A stretch of DNA of 64,000 nucleotides from Crotophaga sulcirostris (taxonomy: Eukaryota; Chordata; Aves; Cuculiformes; Crotophagidae): NCBI GenBank assembly GCA_013397455.1, contig VYZB01000024.1, forward strand, positions 2,699,056 through 2,763,055. The letters run 5' to 3'. Positions 36,777 through 50,800 of the stretch are shown here, in pieces. The translations under genes and the position numbers were made by a program. Below the pieces are notes generated by a model. The model worked only from the letters and a program-made list of their open reading frames with translations. It did not search any database and was not told the DNA's origin. The stretch's first letter is position 1; the number at the start of each line of letters is the position of its first letter.

Positions 36777-38513
36777 CCTCCCTGCCAACATCCACACAGA
36801 AGGAAAGGAATTATCCTGTTACGAGAAAAGGGCCCAAATTGCATCTCCGAAATTTAAAACTTATTTTTTTACATACAACAGAGCTCTTGGCCATCCCTGT
36901 CTAAAAAGATAAGATTGCAGTTGTTATCCAGGGTAGCAATTTTGAGAAGCTGAGGAAAAGTTCATTTCTTCAGGCCATAGGCGTGATTCTCCTGGCAGGT
37001 TCTGGATGTGACCAGCTGAATCTGTTGAAATTAATGCAAATCTATTGACTTCAGCAGACCTTGTTTACTGACATATGTGTATGGATTCATTGACTTTTTT
37101 CATCGACTTTTTTCAAACACTTGATGATCTAGCTGGAGCTGGCTGCAATGGTGCAAGTAAAGAACTTTTTAAGCTGCCTCTGGTGTAATACCTCATTTCA
37201 TCACCTTCTGTTATGAACCCACGTGCTGCCACAGTAGTCACCTAATAAACCAGAAAAAGGGTCATTCTACTGTCCCTAAAAAAAGTTGCATAACACTTCA
37301 CCTAGGTTATAATTATTTTCAGAATAAAAAAGTTGACTAAATAAGGCTCTACAGAACTACTTGACCTGTTTTAGAAGAGAACGATCGTGTGTCTATTTTG
37401 TTTAAAGAGTATACTTTGTAAAGATGGGTTTGGAATGCTTTATCAACTATACTGGAAGTCCAAACCACTGGTTAATCAACAGAACAGGCATTGAGTAACA
37501 GCTAGGTGATGAGCATGTGTTATCAGAAAGCTGAACCTAGAAAAGAGGAATAAAGTTTTACAGAAGTTGCCTGCTTTATTTCATGATGCCTCTCTGCTTT
37601 TGACTACTCGCAGGTCAGGGAGCATGTGATTCATCTTCTTTCGTCCCATACTTCTGCCGTACTTCTGCCACTGATTCACTCTGTGAAGTTCAGTTAATAC
37701 CTAATGGCTTGGTTTACTCTTTAATAATACACAGTAGTGTTCAAGCAGTGTTGAGGGCAAGGAAGGGAGGGGCCATGTCTCTTCAGTCAGCACAAAGAGG
37801 GAAAAGAAATTCTTTTGTTGTCAACCACCAAAAGAAGAGAAGCAAGAATTACAGGTATAGCTAAAAGCAAAAGAGAGAAAAACTTGTGCTCTGTTTCATT
37901 ACAGGCTCCAGTATCAGAAGCGTAAAAGATATATTTTTCTTCTTCTGAAGCAGAATGATTGACTTTGCATATTAGCTTTATCTCCACAAAGGCTTTGTAA
38001 AGCCTTCTAGGCTTCTTGTAAATCCCAAATAATGGTGCAGATGGATGACTTTAGCTGTGTTGTTAAAGCTTGGATAATTTTGTCTGGCCAAAAGGTTACA
38101 TTTTTGTTTTAACACTGTAATAAACAAAAGTTCAGTTTTGTAAGATCATATTTACTCGGTAACTGAGTTTTATTTTTACCTGAACTACATAATCCAGAAG
38201 GGATTCAAACTCACCTTAGATTTGCAATCCCTGTGTTACATATCTTTTTTTGATAAGGGGATCATGATGCTCTGGTACAACGAACAAGTGGTGTTTGACA
38301 AATTAGAGACATGCAGATGTATTTGTATGCCCATATTCACATACCTCTGATTTTGTACTTGTCTTCATTTTATGTCTGTTTTGACATGAAGTAAGAGCTT
38401 ACTTTGTTAATGGTCCTTGAGTGCAGAAAAAAATGGACGTTAGAGCCTTGCATTTGTTTGCAATATGGACAGTGTTGTTTCTGTTGCTTGCTCCTTCTTC
38501 TTCAAATCTCCAG

Positions 38514-38644
38514 TGGGGTCCTGGTGCCCTGCCCCCTCCATTTCATTGTGGCCTTTCTTGCACAGAGCTCTGGGGGCAGTGCTGGAGTGGCTTCATCAGG
38601 GCTTGTGTGTGCTGCGGTGAGAGCATGGAGCAGAAGGAGAGAGG
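38514..38644 (+). other. Candidate spliced exon, 103 or 131 nt (unproven)
   Basis: A long pyrimidine-rich acceptor (CTTCTTCTTCAAATCTCCAG) precedes a GC-rich stretch with two alternative donors, GTGAGA at 38617 and GTGAGT at 38645. Two overlapping frames are open across it (38404-38760 and 38421-38648). The local GC content is well above the flanks. No domain or family is recognised in either frame, so a non-coding RNA exon is as likely as a coding one. Confidence 0.2.
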
Positions 38645-39809
38645 GTGAGTGGGCTGCTGCCTTGTGTCTACCAGGTAGTGATTTATACCAAATTCTTTTC
38701 GAGCATAAAGAGATGCAGAGAAGTAGAAGACTTCAGCTGCAGCCGGTCATTATCCTATGACATTTTGTCTTACCAAGAAATAATTGCAACGATGCAAGGT
38801 TAGAGCCATACATCCTCAGATTTTAGTAGTTAGATGCATGCATTTAAAAGGTCACACAATTAAAGAATTAGCCAATCTGTAAAATCTGCAAAGGATTCAC
38901 AAGATGCAGAAATTTCACTCAGCTTTGTTCATGTTGCACACTGTAAATAATCAGTGTTGATGTTAACTTTTGGACCAGATACCATGCTTGAATCCACTGT
39001 TCTGGACTGGGAGCATCTGTGGTTTCTGTTAGTAAAACACCTGTTTCATGCTGCATTTATTTTAAAAGTATAGTCTTCAACACTGTAATGTGAGCCCTTA
39101 TTTCACAAACCTACTTGTAATAAAATGTATTTGGGATATTTAATAGGCTACAGATTTTATCCTGAAGTTTGATGTTTTGTTTACTCCCAATTCATGACTA
39201 TCAAACCATTTAATGAAAACACATTCAGATTTTCTATTTTCTAATTTGTAACATGCTGTTTTCCATATGCTCGAGATGTACTGTCTGCTCCCTTTCCTAT
39301 GTGAGTGGCAGTTTTACAATGCACAGAGCTGCTAATAAATGGTTATTGTTGACAGTTCAGTCACAACATAAAGTTCTTACATCTTTTAAACATGTAAAGA
39401 TGTTTAATTTGTTTTTAATTAGCATTTTGGTGCTTAACTTGTAATAGGATTTTAAAAAAATATGTTATCTTGTAAAGCAAGCTGGAATAATGAGCCTTAA
39501 TTCTGGATGCTTTGGGTGCTAGAAGATTCATCAGTACTGCTGTGCAGTAACTGGCTTATTCTTTTAGGAGTGCTGTTGAGAAAGTTGTGTAGCAAAAAAG
39601 AAAAACCAGCGACAAAGAAATATAAAAAAATCCATTAGCAGTAAAATAACTGGCAGAAAAAAATCCTGCACAGCAGTACCAGGAGCAGCAGGCAAAGCCA
39701 GGTCTAAAGTTCAGATTGGCAGAACAAGGTGGGTTACATGCCCTTAACGACACCCAGCCAAATAAAGCCTGACATCAGGAGTTCACCTTGTTAATATATC
39801 TAGACATTA

Positions 39810-39860
39810 AAGGGAGAGGAGGAGAAAAAAAGAAAAAAAAAAAAAAGAAAAAAGAAAAGA
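39810..39860 (+). repeat. A/G-rich simple repeat
   Basis: This is a purine-only tract dominated by A with scattered G. The open frames on both strands that cross it encode poly-lysine or poly-phenylalanine runs and are artefacts. Confidence 0.85.
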
Positions 39861-41208
39861 CCAAAGATCTCAACTTGACCTTTTGTAGTTCTCCACATGT
39901 TGTTGGCACTTTTAAACTGTTCACAGCTGGCATCACCATTCTACTGCTGTGCTGTTCTTCATCCATCCAGCATGTGTGGGACATGCAAGAGCAGCACAGC
40001 CCTGCCTGCCTCAGCCCTGCATCGTGCTTGTGGGGCCATCTCCAAGGCCAATGCCAATCAGAACTCCACAGGTGGGGCAGCCAGCTGGAGTGAGTTCCTT
40101 CCTGGCTTTTGTCCTGTGTCTGTTGCTTTGTTGTTCAGGTTGTAACGCCGTGTTTTCTAGGCATCTGCATAACTTTCTCCCTCAGCCTGCACATATATCA
40201 TCTGAAGAGATGATAAAAAAAGCCCCAAACATCTGAAGAGCCATTACTGGTTATTCACTTTCTGCCTAGAGGTTGTAAACTGAAAGATCTAGTGGAATCC
40301 TTCATCCATCATTTTTCATCCTGGTGGAATCCAGGCCCATTGTTTTACCAGCAAAAGGTTTACTTTGTCATAAATCACTGTATACTCATTCCCTGTTTAA
40401 TCTAAAGAAACATAAATAAGGAACAGAAGTCGCATATTAGAGTAGTATATCTTTGAAAAGAGACAGATGCTCTAAGAAATAGATAAGAGACATATTTAAA
40501 GGAGATCAATAGTTAAAAGCAAGGATCTCAGATTCATTTTCATTTAGAAATGAAAATCAGAGCCATTTAAAAAAAATCTAAACAGAACATTTGAAGTTTT
40601 GAAATTTGTTTTTTATCTATAAGTATTTAACTGTATTCTTCTGGGATTCTTGATTAGTTTTGTTTCAAGCTAGAACAATGTGGGTTTATTTCATTATTTT
40701 TTAAAAAAACACTCTATCTGTAGACATAAGTATGTGAAAAAACATAAAGGAATCCATACCTTCACTATAGAATATTTTATAATGCCATAAAACTAGAAAA
40801 TGTTGAAAATTACTGAAAGAAGAGAGTAATCTGGTTCACTCTTACTTCAACAGTGGGCTTACCAGTAGAAGCATCATTAACACAAGGACCACAGAATGAT
40901 TACATTAGTGAAGAGTGGGTGCAGGGCAGAAGAATTATTCTTTGATGTCCTTTCCTTTATTTATGCATGCCTTGTAACGTCATTCCCTCACACTACATTT
41001 TCTGTAAGAAGGGTACGACATCAAGATCAGTTTCTCAATGACAATTCTTTATTTCCATTTGAACTTTCAGTACACAATTCATTAAATTTCATATTAGTCT
41101 TATAAATTCTATGAGGCTTTGGAAAATAAGTTCTAAAGTGAGTTTACTTATTTCTCAGCAATGTCCATAAGATTTAGTTTAAATATAATTTGCACCTCCT
41201 TTTATTAC

Positions 41209-41857
41209 ATTTGAGCCAGCAGTGTGCCCAAGTGGCCAAGAAGGCCAATGGAATCCTGGCCTGCATTAGGAATAGTGTGGCGAGCAGGACCAGAGAAGTT
41301 ATCGTCCCCCTCTACTCGGCACTGGTCAGGCCTCACCTTGAATACTGCGTACAGTTCTGGGCCCCTCAGTTTGGGAAAGATGTCAGGATACTGGAGGGTG
41401 TCCAGAGGAGAGCAACAAAGATGGTGAAAGGGCTGGAGCACAAGCCCTACGAGGAGCGACTGAGGGAGCTGGGGCTGTTTAGCCTGGAGAAGAGGAGGCT
41501 CAGGGGAGACCTTATTGCTCTCTACAACTACCTAAAAGGAGGTTGTAGTCAGGCAGGGGTTGGTCTCTTCTCACAGGTGACCAGTGACAGAACTAGAGGA
41601 CATAGACTTAAGCTTCATCAGGGAAAGTTTAGACTTGATGTTAGAAAAAAGTTCTTCACTGAAAGGGTGATTGGCCATTGGAATGCGCTGCCCAGGGAGA
41701 TGGTGGAGTCGCCGACCCTGGAAGTGTTTAAGGGAAGACTGGATGAGGCACTGAGTGCCATGGTTTAGGTGATGGGTTGGTGTTGGTGTTGGCTTATAGG
41801 TTGGACTTGATGATCTCAGAGGTCCTTTCCAACCTTGTGATACTGTGATACTGTGAT
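41209..41857 (+). mobile_element. CR1 LINE 3' end, youngest-looking copy, GATACTGT-tail type
   Basis: This is a 5'-truncated CR1 that starts near the GAGCCAGCAGTGTGCCC block. It has an uninterrupted ORF2 C-terminal part, a ~90-bp 3' UTR (GGTTGGACTTGATGATCTCA, AGAGGTCCTTTCCAACCT), and two TGATACTG octamers as its tail. TTTATT occurs both just before the element (41201-41206) and just after it (41857-41862). That may be a short target duplication, but four unmatched bases lie between the left copy and the CR1 homology. It is the best-preserved repeat in the window. Confidence 0.95.
41217..41768 (+). pseudogene. CR1 ORF2 C-terminal fragment, frame intact
   Basis: About 183 codons are open from the [12 protein letters not shown] region to the natural stop TAG at 41766-41768. 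Family landmarks in order are [73 protein letters not shown] and LDEALSAMV. This is the region downstream of the reverse transcriptase core. The endonuclease and the catalytic FADD segment are missing through 5' truncation, so the fragment cannot support retrotransposition. An upstream ATG at 41190 belongs to flanking DNA and is not a real start. The absence of stops suggests a fairly recent insertion. Confidence 0.9.
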
Positions 41858-41862
41858 TTATT

Positions 41863-44800
41863 GACAGAGATCTATATTTTCATTGTGCTACCTCACAGCT
41901 AGGAGCAAAGATGCAGGTCTAACATGTAAAAATGAAATATATTGCTGTGGGTGGTTTTTAAAAGACGCTTATTTTTATTCACCATCTGTCACATTGGTTC
42001 GCAGCCAATATCCAGCAGTGAGTTTTATAACTGTTTGAGATTAATGGAGTATTGAAGAAATGATGAACACTTTCACAGCTGTTTAACTTGTTGCTTTATT
42101 CCTCCTTTTGCATTAGTGTTATCATCTTGCAGCACTCATTATTAATAATAAGCATAATAAGAGTGCTTGATGCAGCACACATTAACAATAATAATAACAA
42201 CATAGTACATCACAGACTTCTGAAAGAATGAGATGAAGCTGCTCCAGATAAAACTTCACATAGTTTTTGCTCTCCTGAGGCTCTCATGGAGGTGGCTCCT
42301 TGGGAGCCAAAGAAAGCCACCATCATCTCTCATGCGAAAAACAGATCCATTCCCTGCCCTCAGTCTTCAATCACAATCAGCAGCAACCTGGCTGTTGCTA
42401 CCTGACAGGTTATCCAAAATGTGACCATCTTTATGCAGTGAAGCTCTTCCAGCACTTCAGCAGAAATCTGCTGCTTATCCATAGTATTACAGATTTGTTA
42501 ATTAATGAAAAGGAAATGCAAAGTCCTGGTAGATGATACACACAAAATTTGTACAACCACAAAGAATGACACAGTATTTCTTTAAAGCCCTGCCAAATAG
42601 AGATTATGTCCTGAAGAAGTACAAAAGACTGAATCTTCAGTAGTGATTATGCACTTTATAAATTACAAAATAAGGTCTGAAAAAAAATGCACACATTTTA
42701 AGAGCACCCAAAGCATTTTCTTCCTAAAAAATAAGATGAGAAAGGGTTTTTTCTCCTGACTGGATCCTACCAGCACTTCTTCAAGAACCTAGAATATCTC
42801 TTTACTCTTATAGGAAGGAATGATTTGTCTTGCACTTATGCTCTGAGCAGCGTTCTGCTCTTTAGCAGCTGCAGGCTGAGATTAACTTTACAAGCATCCA
42901 CAGAGAGGCATAAATCTTGCAAGATCAGTAGGCTCTTGGGTACTGTGTACAGCTCTGAGATTGACCCCAAAATTCCTGATCTGAATCATAATCGTGGTAA
43001 TGGCAGGTGAATTGCAGATCAGCTTAAATCATCCTGGATTTATTGCTGCATTTATGAAAGATAAGCATTTGTCTCCGGCTTGTGACAGTTGTAGAAAACA
43101 ACACGTCAGTTGCCATTGGCCTACCCAAACTTTTTTTTTTATTTGACACATTCATTTCCATCATCCAAAATTGACCCTATGTACCCAGCTGAAAACGAGT
43201 TAGAACTTCTCTATAAACCTTAGACAAAACTACTGAATTTTCCTAGCTTTAGAAGGGTACTACTGGCAGGTCCCTCTTTGATGCCATGGAGGATGGTGCC
43301 AGCAGTGTTTAGCAGAAACTGAAATGTGTGGATAATTTCAATTTAGAGAAAGTTCTTGCAGGACTGAATATTATTGCATGTTTTTTAGTGGAGGTAGTGG
43401 ATTTGGCACGCTAATGGTCTCTAGAGATCATCTCAATGACTGTTGACAAGGGGTTCTGGGTTGTCTTGCTGTGAGGAAGTTTTTCTTACACATTTATCTG
43501 TTGACAATGTTTCCCACTACCCTAACTTTCCTTTTAATCTCTCGGTGTGTTACATAGTAGTTTTATTTTGTGTCTCTGAAAATGGTAGCTACAGGCTGTG
43601 ATAGCAAAAATGCCAAGCTCTGCATTGACAAGTTTTGTCCAATGAGTTTTTAAGAAGAGTTTAGATTTTCCTCTTTTTTCCTGGGCTGTGTGTGTTTCAC
43701 ATAGTAAGACGAGACAAGAACACTCTGTCTAGGGAGCACAAAAACATTTGAATCCTTCCCTTGGGAGCCTCCAGCCCAAAATGTAGAGAGGTATAGGAGC
43801 ATTGATTACTTCATGGAAGTGGGAAGACAGTGGTCTGGCACTGAGCAGAAAATTCCTAATACCTGAACCATCAAAAGTCACTCAAGGATGCTACATTGAT
43901 GATCTTGATGATACCTTACTGCTTTATCCTCCCCAGCTGCCAGAAAAACTAAGCAACACTGGATGCTCTCTTTCAAGTGAAACCTTAGTCCAGGTACGTT
44001 TTTTTTCTTCCAAGGAATATTGTTTAATTTCAAACTTTATTTAATTCCATAGAAAAAGCCTTGGAGAACAAATGAGACCTTAAATCAATCAAGATATTTC
44101 CAGGTGCAGCTTTACCAAATTGTGATGGGTTAGAGCAAAGATATTCAGGATTTTCCTGTTTTTTGGGCAAACAGCATTTAAAGAGGCAATTGAAAATTAA
44201 ATAATACTGCAATCAGGAAACACTGAAGCACACCATTTCAAAATGTTCTATGATCCTTCTGTTTTTCTTTTTGTATAAGCTTTTGTTTAACACATTGATT
44301 TTTTTATTTAATTTTCACCAAATTGTTGTAAGCTAGAGAAAAAAACTCTACTGGAAAATTTCCATCTACTTTTGATCTCCTTCCCATTAGACAGGGACTG
44401 CCTCTAAAACACCCACCCTGCTATTTACTCACCAACCAAATCTGTCCAGAGGTATGTCAGTTTATTGCAGGTTCAATTTCTGTTAGGTGTGATCTTTCAG
44501 CCAATGGTTAGAGGAAACAAAGTGATAAATTTGATTGATGCCATAATCTGCTGTTGATTTCATTATAGTGAAGGACGGATGATTTCATTCTAGTGAACAG
44601 TTACAGGAGAGAAAAGTAATAGGAGGTTGAGAGGACCTTCTCCTATACTGCCCCTCCAGTATCCTTCCACTGATTAGATTGTATTAACTGATGTTCATTA
44701 TCAAGCATCTCATTACATATAACAGATTGTTTCATCTCAGCAATTGTTCCATCTTGACATTTGTCAAACAAATTTCCTTCAAATGTATTCAAGCAGCTTA

Positions 44801-47800
44801 TCAAGCAAACCAGAACCTTCTTTTTTTTTCCTTTTTTTTTCCGTAGCAGTCGTAATGCCAGAATCCTCAGTTTTTCAGGGTTTTAGAAGTTATACGACTA
44901 ATTGGAGTGCTGCAGCTGTAGAAACAAGCTAAAATCACAACTGCTTCATTTGGAGTGATATGTTTTAATAACAATACATTATCTGGGGTTGTCCACTGCC
45001 TGTAGATGATGATAGCCTTGTTAGATGTTAATACTGACTGAAAGTCAAGGCACACATTTTCTTGATGTTTGTATTTCCGGGTGTGAACTCATTTGCAGAA
45101 CAGGGCAACAGTATATCAGTAGTAGATGATATAACTGCAGATCCTGATTTGCAATTTCATGTTCAAACTACTGGACATTTATCTTCCAGCAAAGGCAGGA
45201 GTGTGCTCCCCAGCTGGAACCTTCCTTAGAGCAGTAAAAACCTATATTAGATTTTTAAAAGGTATATAAGATTCATACAAAAATATCCTTGCAACCAAAT
45301 ACCTCTGGGATAGAAGGGTTTTATTTATTACGGATATATCACAGTAGAACCTGCTTCACACACTAGTAAACATAATGAAATATATCTTCAAATCTTATAC
45401 TTTTTTTCCAAGTACAGATTCTGCTGTTTTCTGTCTTTCTAAGTGATGCTTATCTGTTATAGACAAAAAGAGCTGTAAGAATTTCTGCTTTGAAGCAATA
45501 TCCATTTTGCTTGCATGAGCCCAAGAACATTTGGAGCTCATCAAGGCTACATCAAAGAGTTTTATCATGTTTGTGTATCAAAAACATAGTGATGGAGCAG
45601 CACTTTTAAGAGCAAAGCCTGTAGCTTCATCTTTGTCTTTACATTTGAATAGGACTTTCAAAAGGAGGAAAAATAAGAAGCAAATGCTTTTTATTTTTTT
45701 GTGAAATGAGATGACTTGCCTTCACAAAAGATTTTCAATTCAACTGAAAATTAAATACATCTATTTAAAATAAAGGATTCCGATTAGGAATAGCAAAATC
45801 CATTCAACTCTTTAGGATTAATTTCAACTTTGAAGAACAGTAAAGAATTTTTTTTTCATGAAACATGAAACAATATTTAATCTTTCTGTTTTGTTTGCTT
45901 TAATAATTTTCTAATCCAATAAATAGCCTAAAGAGGCCATGTGAGTGCAAACCTATAGTGGCCTCCAGTATCTACCTAAGCAATATTATCTCTCCCTGAC
46001 AACTCACTGTCTTGTAAAGACCCTTTCTCTTGGATTCTTGCTCTTGATAGTGTTACATCCACAAAGCTTTCAAAGCCTTTTCTTCCCCCAGAGAGACATA
46101 TCTGGCATAAAATGGAGATTAACATCCCAGAGTATTCTTTTCTCCTCCTTTGCCTTTCTCATCCATTACTACTTTTTAAAGTCACAGCAGTATTATTGAC
46201 AAAGGTTAGAGATGGGTTATTTTGTCGATTCAGGCAATTACTTTCAGTTTTAACATCTATTGATGTTCGTAAGGAAGCATTATACAACTGATCTCAGTTG
46301 TCACATGGATGCTGAGTGGGCAAGGGTCCTGTTTGGCCTCGAATCCATCTCTAATCCCTAATGTCATTTGACATCTCATGACCTTGACTGCAATGTGATT
46401 CTAAATAAATTCTGGAAAATTCCTCAAAATCAGAAAGAAAGGCAGTCCTGGAAAGATTACCTGGAGGCTTATAATGCTTTTCCTTTCCTGTCAGTATTCA
46501 TAAGCGCTGTTTGCAATTAAAGAATATTGTAATTAAAAATGCTACAATTAAAAATTAGAAATTATTTGTTGGATTAAGTTGTTAAGATTTTTGCTCCAGT
46601 TGACATTCTCTTCTGAAGTGTTTTAACTGCAGGTAGGTTAAGAGGCTTCCTGAAGTAATTAATTTGTCTCTCTTTTCCTTTTGATTTTACAATAAAGACT
46701 AACTAGATTACAAGTCTTCAGTTTGGAAAAGGGAAGGCAATGAAAGTTACAATACTGAGCTGTAAGATCATAAATAAGAAAGTGAAGGTCATTAAGCAAT
46801 GCTTCTCCATTATTTCTTGCAACATGAGAGTTAGTTCAGTATTCAGGGATGTTAACAGCAGATTTAAAACCAAAAGAAGTAATTGCTTTCCTGTAAAATA
46901 TACAGTTTAATTATGGGATTTATTTTTGCAGGCTATTTCAGTGGCCAAAATTATTAATATGTGGGTCCTTTGGCACTTACTAAACACAATAGCTCACATT
47001 TGACTTCTGGCTTACGAAGTCCTAATCCACTGGCTGGACATACCTCTATATATTTTGTCTGTAAGCTACCACTGCTGCTCACTAGTAGAGACCTAAAAGT
47101 TGAGGAAAATGACCTTTGATGTGATGCTGGTGGGGGACTTCTTATATTCTTACGTTTATGGCTGTTTATCTAATGGTTTATATCATGTTCTTTGTCTGTG
47201 TCAGGAGATGAAATAATGCTATTGTTACCCTGAGATCTAATCTAATATGTCTTTTCACAAAATATTAATAAAGATTAATTTAATACACATTTAGCAAAAA
47301 AAAAATTGAATTACACTGTAAAATTAAAAAATCTGTTGCATATCTAAGTTTCAACTCTCCAGAAAACCGACACACCCATCTTACAATCAATGTTAAAATT
47401 TTCTCGTTTCCCACGTGTTTTGGGCACAGAACTTGTCACTAATTATGACAGGCATATAGCATGGTGTTAAGTGAAGTTACTGAATAATTTTCAGCTTGCT
47501 TCACACTTTCTGCTTTTAATTGAATCCACTTGACTCATTTGGAAAATCTAGATTCAAAGCTCTAGTACTGAAAATCGTATCACTACTAAGAAGCTGCAAA
47601 TGAACCATACAACACGCTATTCACCTTAAATGCTATTACTAATGGACAAGTGGAATGCCATTGATGGTTTGAATTTTCCCTTTTATCTACATTTGCATGC
47701 TTTTTCTCAAGGCTGCTAGTTGTTCATGACAGTTTTTCAGGCTACAGTAAAGAGCTATGTACAGTAATCTTGGCAGTCCAAACACACTTCTAATATCTTC

Positions 47801-50800
47801 AGCCCTGTCTTGTGGATCAAGGATATCCTGGGCTTCCCTGGGCACTCTGAATGAGTATCCCAGTGGAGACAGCTCAGCTTACACATGGTGCTGGTATTTG
47901 AAGAAGCAGCCCAGCATTTCTGAGTGTTTTCTGATGCACCATCCCCACTCCCAGAACAGTGATGATACTGCTGGTGCTATAATTAATTGAGCACCAAACC
48001 TTTGAAAGAGAGGAGGTGAACAGCTATTCTTGTGGCTGCAAATTACTCCATAATTACAACTTCTTGAAAGGTTTAGAAGTCACTGTCATGCTTACATGTG
48101 TTACTCTGTTTAGTCATGAGACACAGTCCCAGAGCTGAGTTCAGGTGGGCATCAAGGGTTCCCCAGCATCCCCAGGGTGGGATTCCCAAGGTGAAAGGAA
48201 ACATCCACATGCCCCCGGACCCTCAAACAGTGGGAACCTGGGATGCAGGTAAAGTCTCCAAGTCATCTTCCTCTTCTTCCCATCCTGTTCTAGCATGCCA
48301 CAGTTCCTTTTTGCATACAGTTTGAGGCGCCTGAATGTAAAACCATAGCCTATTTTTCTGCAACATAGGGCAAAGCAGCTTAACAGTGCAATTTCAGTGA
48401 AACACTATTGTTAGCAAGGGAATTTGGTACTTCAGCTGGGTCAGTTCTTGGACCTTTTCCACTGTCCTTTAATAAATGAGAGAATTTAAGCTGGTGATCA
48501 GCCCTAACTTCTGCCGGTTTTGCACAAAGATCTTCATCTATGAGGTCAACTAAAGTGATAACTTCATGTAAGAAACTACTTTTATGTATGCACTGAATTC
48601 TCAGCAGGAATTACAAATTATAATCAAAGTTTAATGTCTCTGAATAGGGAGCTGTTATTGTGTCATATTACTTCTTCAGACTGCCGAATTTCTGCTACAT
48701 GGGTATGGGCTCCACTCAAACGAAATATGAGCGTACTTAGAAAAAATATTATTAACAAGGTAAGAACATTTATAAATATAAACCAGAAAAACTTAAAGAT
48801 GTGTTGTATATGTTCCAAGCTAGTAAACTCAATCGTTGCCAATTAGGCTAAAGTGTACCCAAGATAATATGCATGTACCCAAGAATAATGCAGTTATATC
48901 TCCATCCATCTCATTTGTCTTAGGATTTCACAAACTCTAATTTTGAACGTATTTCTGGCTCATGGGGCTGAGAGAAAAATAAAAATCTGTCCTGATTTCA
49001 TCATCATACCATGTCTGTAGCAAGATGCATTACCAGCACATCCTATAGGAGCAGTAGTCAGACAAGAATTGCACAGGCTTTAGAAACAGTTTGAAGACAA
49101 CACTAAAAAAAATGCAGCAGCGTATTTGGTGTGAAAGGGCTGCCCAACAGGTTGATGAGTTTAGCTATATCCTCCAATAGAGGTCTTGTATTTTTGAAAT
49201 ACAAATATGAACTTTCTGGATGGACTGGAAGCAGTTTTGATTTACTCATTCAGCTTAATCTCACCTTCCATCAAAAATTACTGATATGAGAAAAAGACTA
49301 TTGACTGCGTTTGGCTATGCTTACTCAGGTTGAATACTGTTTTATCCCACTGTTTTTCTCATTCATCTTGATTGACCTGCCCAAGAGATAAGTGAACTAG
49401 CATACAACAGTGCTGTACAAGCAGAAGGGGTGAAAATCAAAGTCAAGGATAAATTTGCAGACATAGTTTGTAAGCATAATATGCTATATCTTCTTAAAGT
49501 CAGAATTTTTTTCAATGAGTGGAATTACAACATCTTAGTCTTAAACATAGTCTCACCTCCTCCTTCCTTGGCACAAATAGAGTATTGAGAAATCTTTTAA
49601 AAAAAAAAGGTAAACCCTGTTATTTTTCATGCCTGTTTGTAACACATAGATAGCATGGTTCCTTTTCAGCTATATTCATGCAGTGAAGATCAATAATGCC
49701 ATCAATTTCTAAAAGACATCTACCCATGAATGAAGGCAAATATTTGAATTCTTTCTAATGAGCACTGTGAGAAACATTTCTCTTTTATCTTCTCTGTACT
49801 CCTCTCTAAAAGTGTAGATGAATTCTGAGGAAAGATAATGAAAAAATTAGTTGGACAATGCCGTTACAACAATGCCTTGCATTATCGAGTGACCCTAACT
49901 CCTTCGCTCAGCTCACAGCTGTGTATGTAGTTGTGGAACACGATCACAAGGAGGAGTTTTCAGATTCTGTTCCTCTAACTTCTCCTATCTGTTTGAGAAA
50001 TGCACAAAAATCTTCCCGTGGAGCCTCTAAACTCTTAAAACACCACTTTCAACCCAGCGATGGTTACTATGTGGTCCCTCACTGCCCTGAAACCACTCAC
50101 ACAGTGATTCTCCCTGTACTGCCTGCCTGCATTTCATATTACAGGTAGTTTCCTTCAGGGAAAATCCTCTTTGTCTGTCAAAAAAAAAAAAAAGTATTGA
50201 AGTTATACTTTCTGTGAAAAAAGTTGGAGTGGGAGCAAAGACAGTGGGGGAACAAGGCAGAAGACAGAATGAGTTTATAAGTGTTACTCTGCAGTGGTAC
50301 GTGTGTGTGTGTGATGCCTCCTACCATACAGCAGCTACAATGTGTACCAACACGACCAGACCACTGCAGGCTCAAATATGGCTTTGCTCACTGCACAGCA
50401 CTCAGTGTGTTTGCGTCTGGTTTTAGTATTCATTTAAAGTTTTCCAGCCCTCATGATGAGAAGGTTACAAAGACCAGCCATGGAAACTTGTTTTAGACTG
50501 TATATACAGATTTATGAATAAAAAAAATTTCACAGTCACATCACTAGTAATGTATCTTATTTGTTCCACATTTGGGAAAAGATTCAAACTGTACAGGAGC
50601 AGAGGTTTGTTCCATGTTTCTATATACACAACATTAGAAATATTACTATCTAGAAGGCTTCAAAATCTTGGCTAAATGCATGGAAATCAAGAGTCTTATT
50701 TTAAATCTAGCTATTATTGAGAAACAGGTATCCAAGCTAGTAAATCAGCCTTTTAGTATGCCACAGCTTTATGGGTGGTTTATACTTTTTTTTTTTTTAT

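Larger units (their letters stand above)
36777..41208. other. Unassigned non-coding DNA, possible ancient repeat at the start
   Basis: At about 36980-37065 the sequence (GTGATTCTCCTGGCAGG, then ATTGACTTCAGCAGACC) recalls old amniote repeats with an ATTGACTTCAATGGGA motif, but too weakly to name. A GC-richer exon-like patch lies at 38514-38644, and an A/G-rich tract at 39810-39860. No gene is supported. Confidence 0.45.

Noticed and set aside
39788..40236. Overlapping open frames of 82-101 codons near the A/G-rich tract
   Set aside because: One includes a poly-lysine run from the simple repeat, and the others have no domain. Three overlapping frames in the same place argue for chance.
49858..50193. 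96-codon open frame followed by a 14-A run, recalling a processed pseudogene
   Set aside because: There is no recognisable protein, no clear AATAAA at the right distance and no visible target duplication. Processed pseudogenes are rare in birds.
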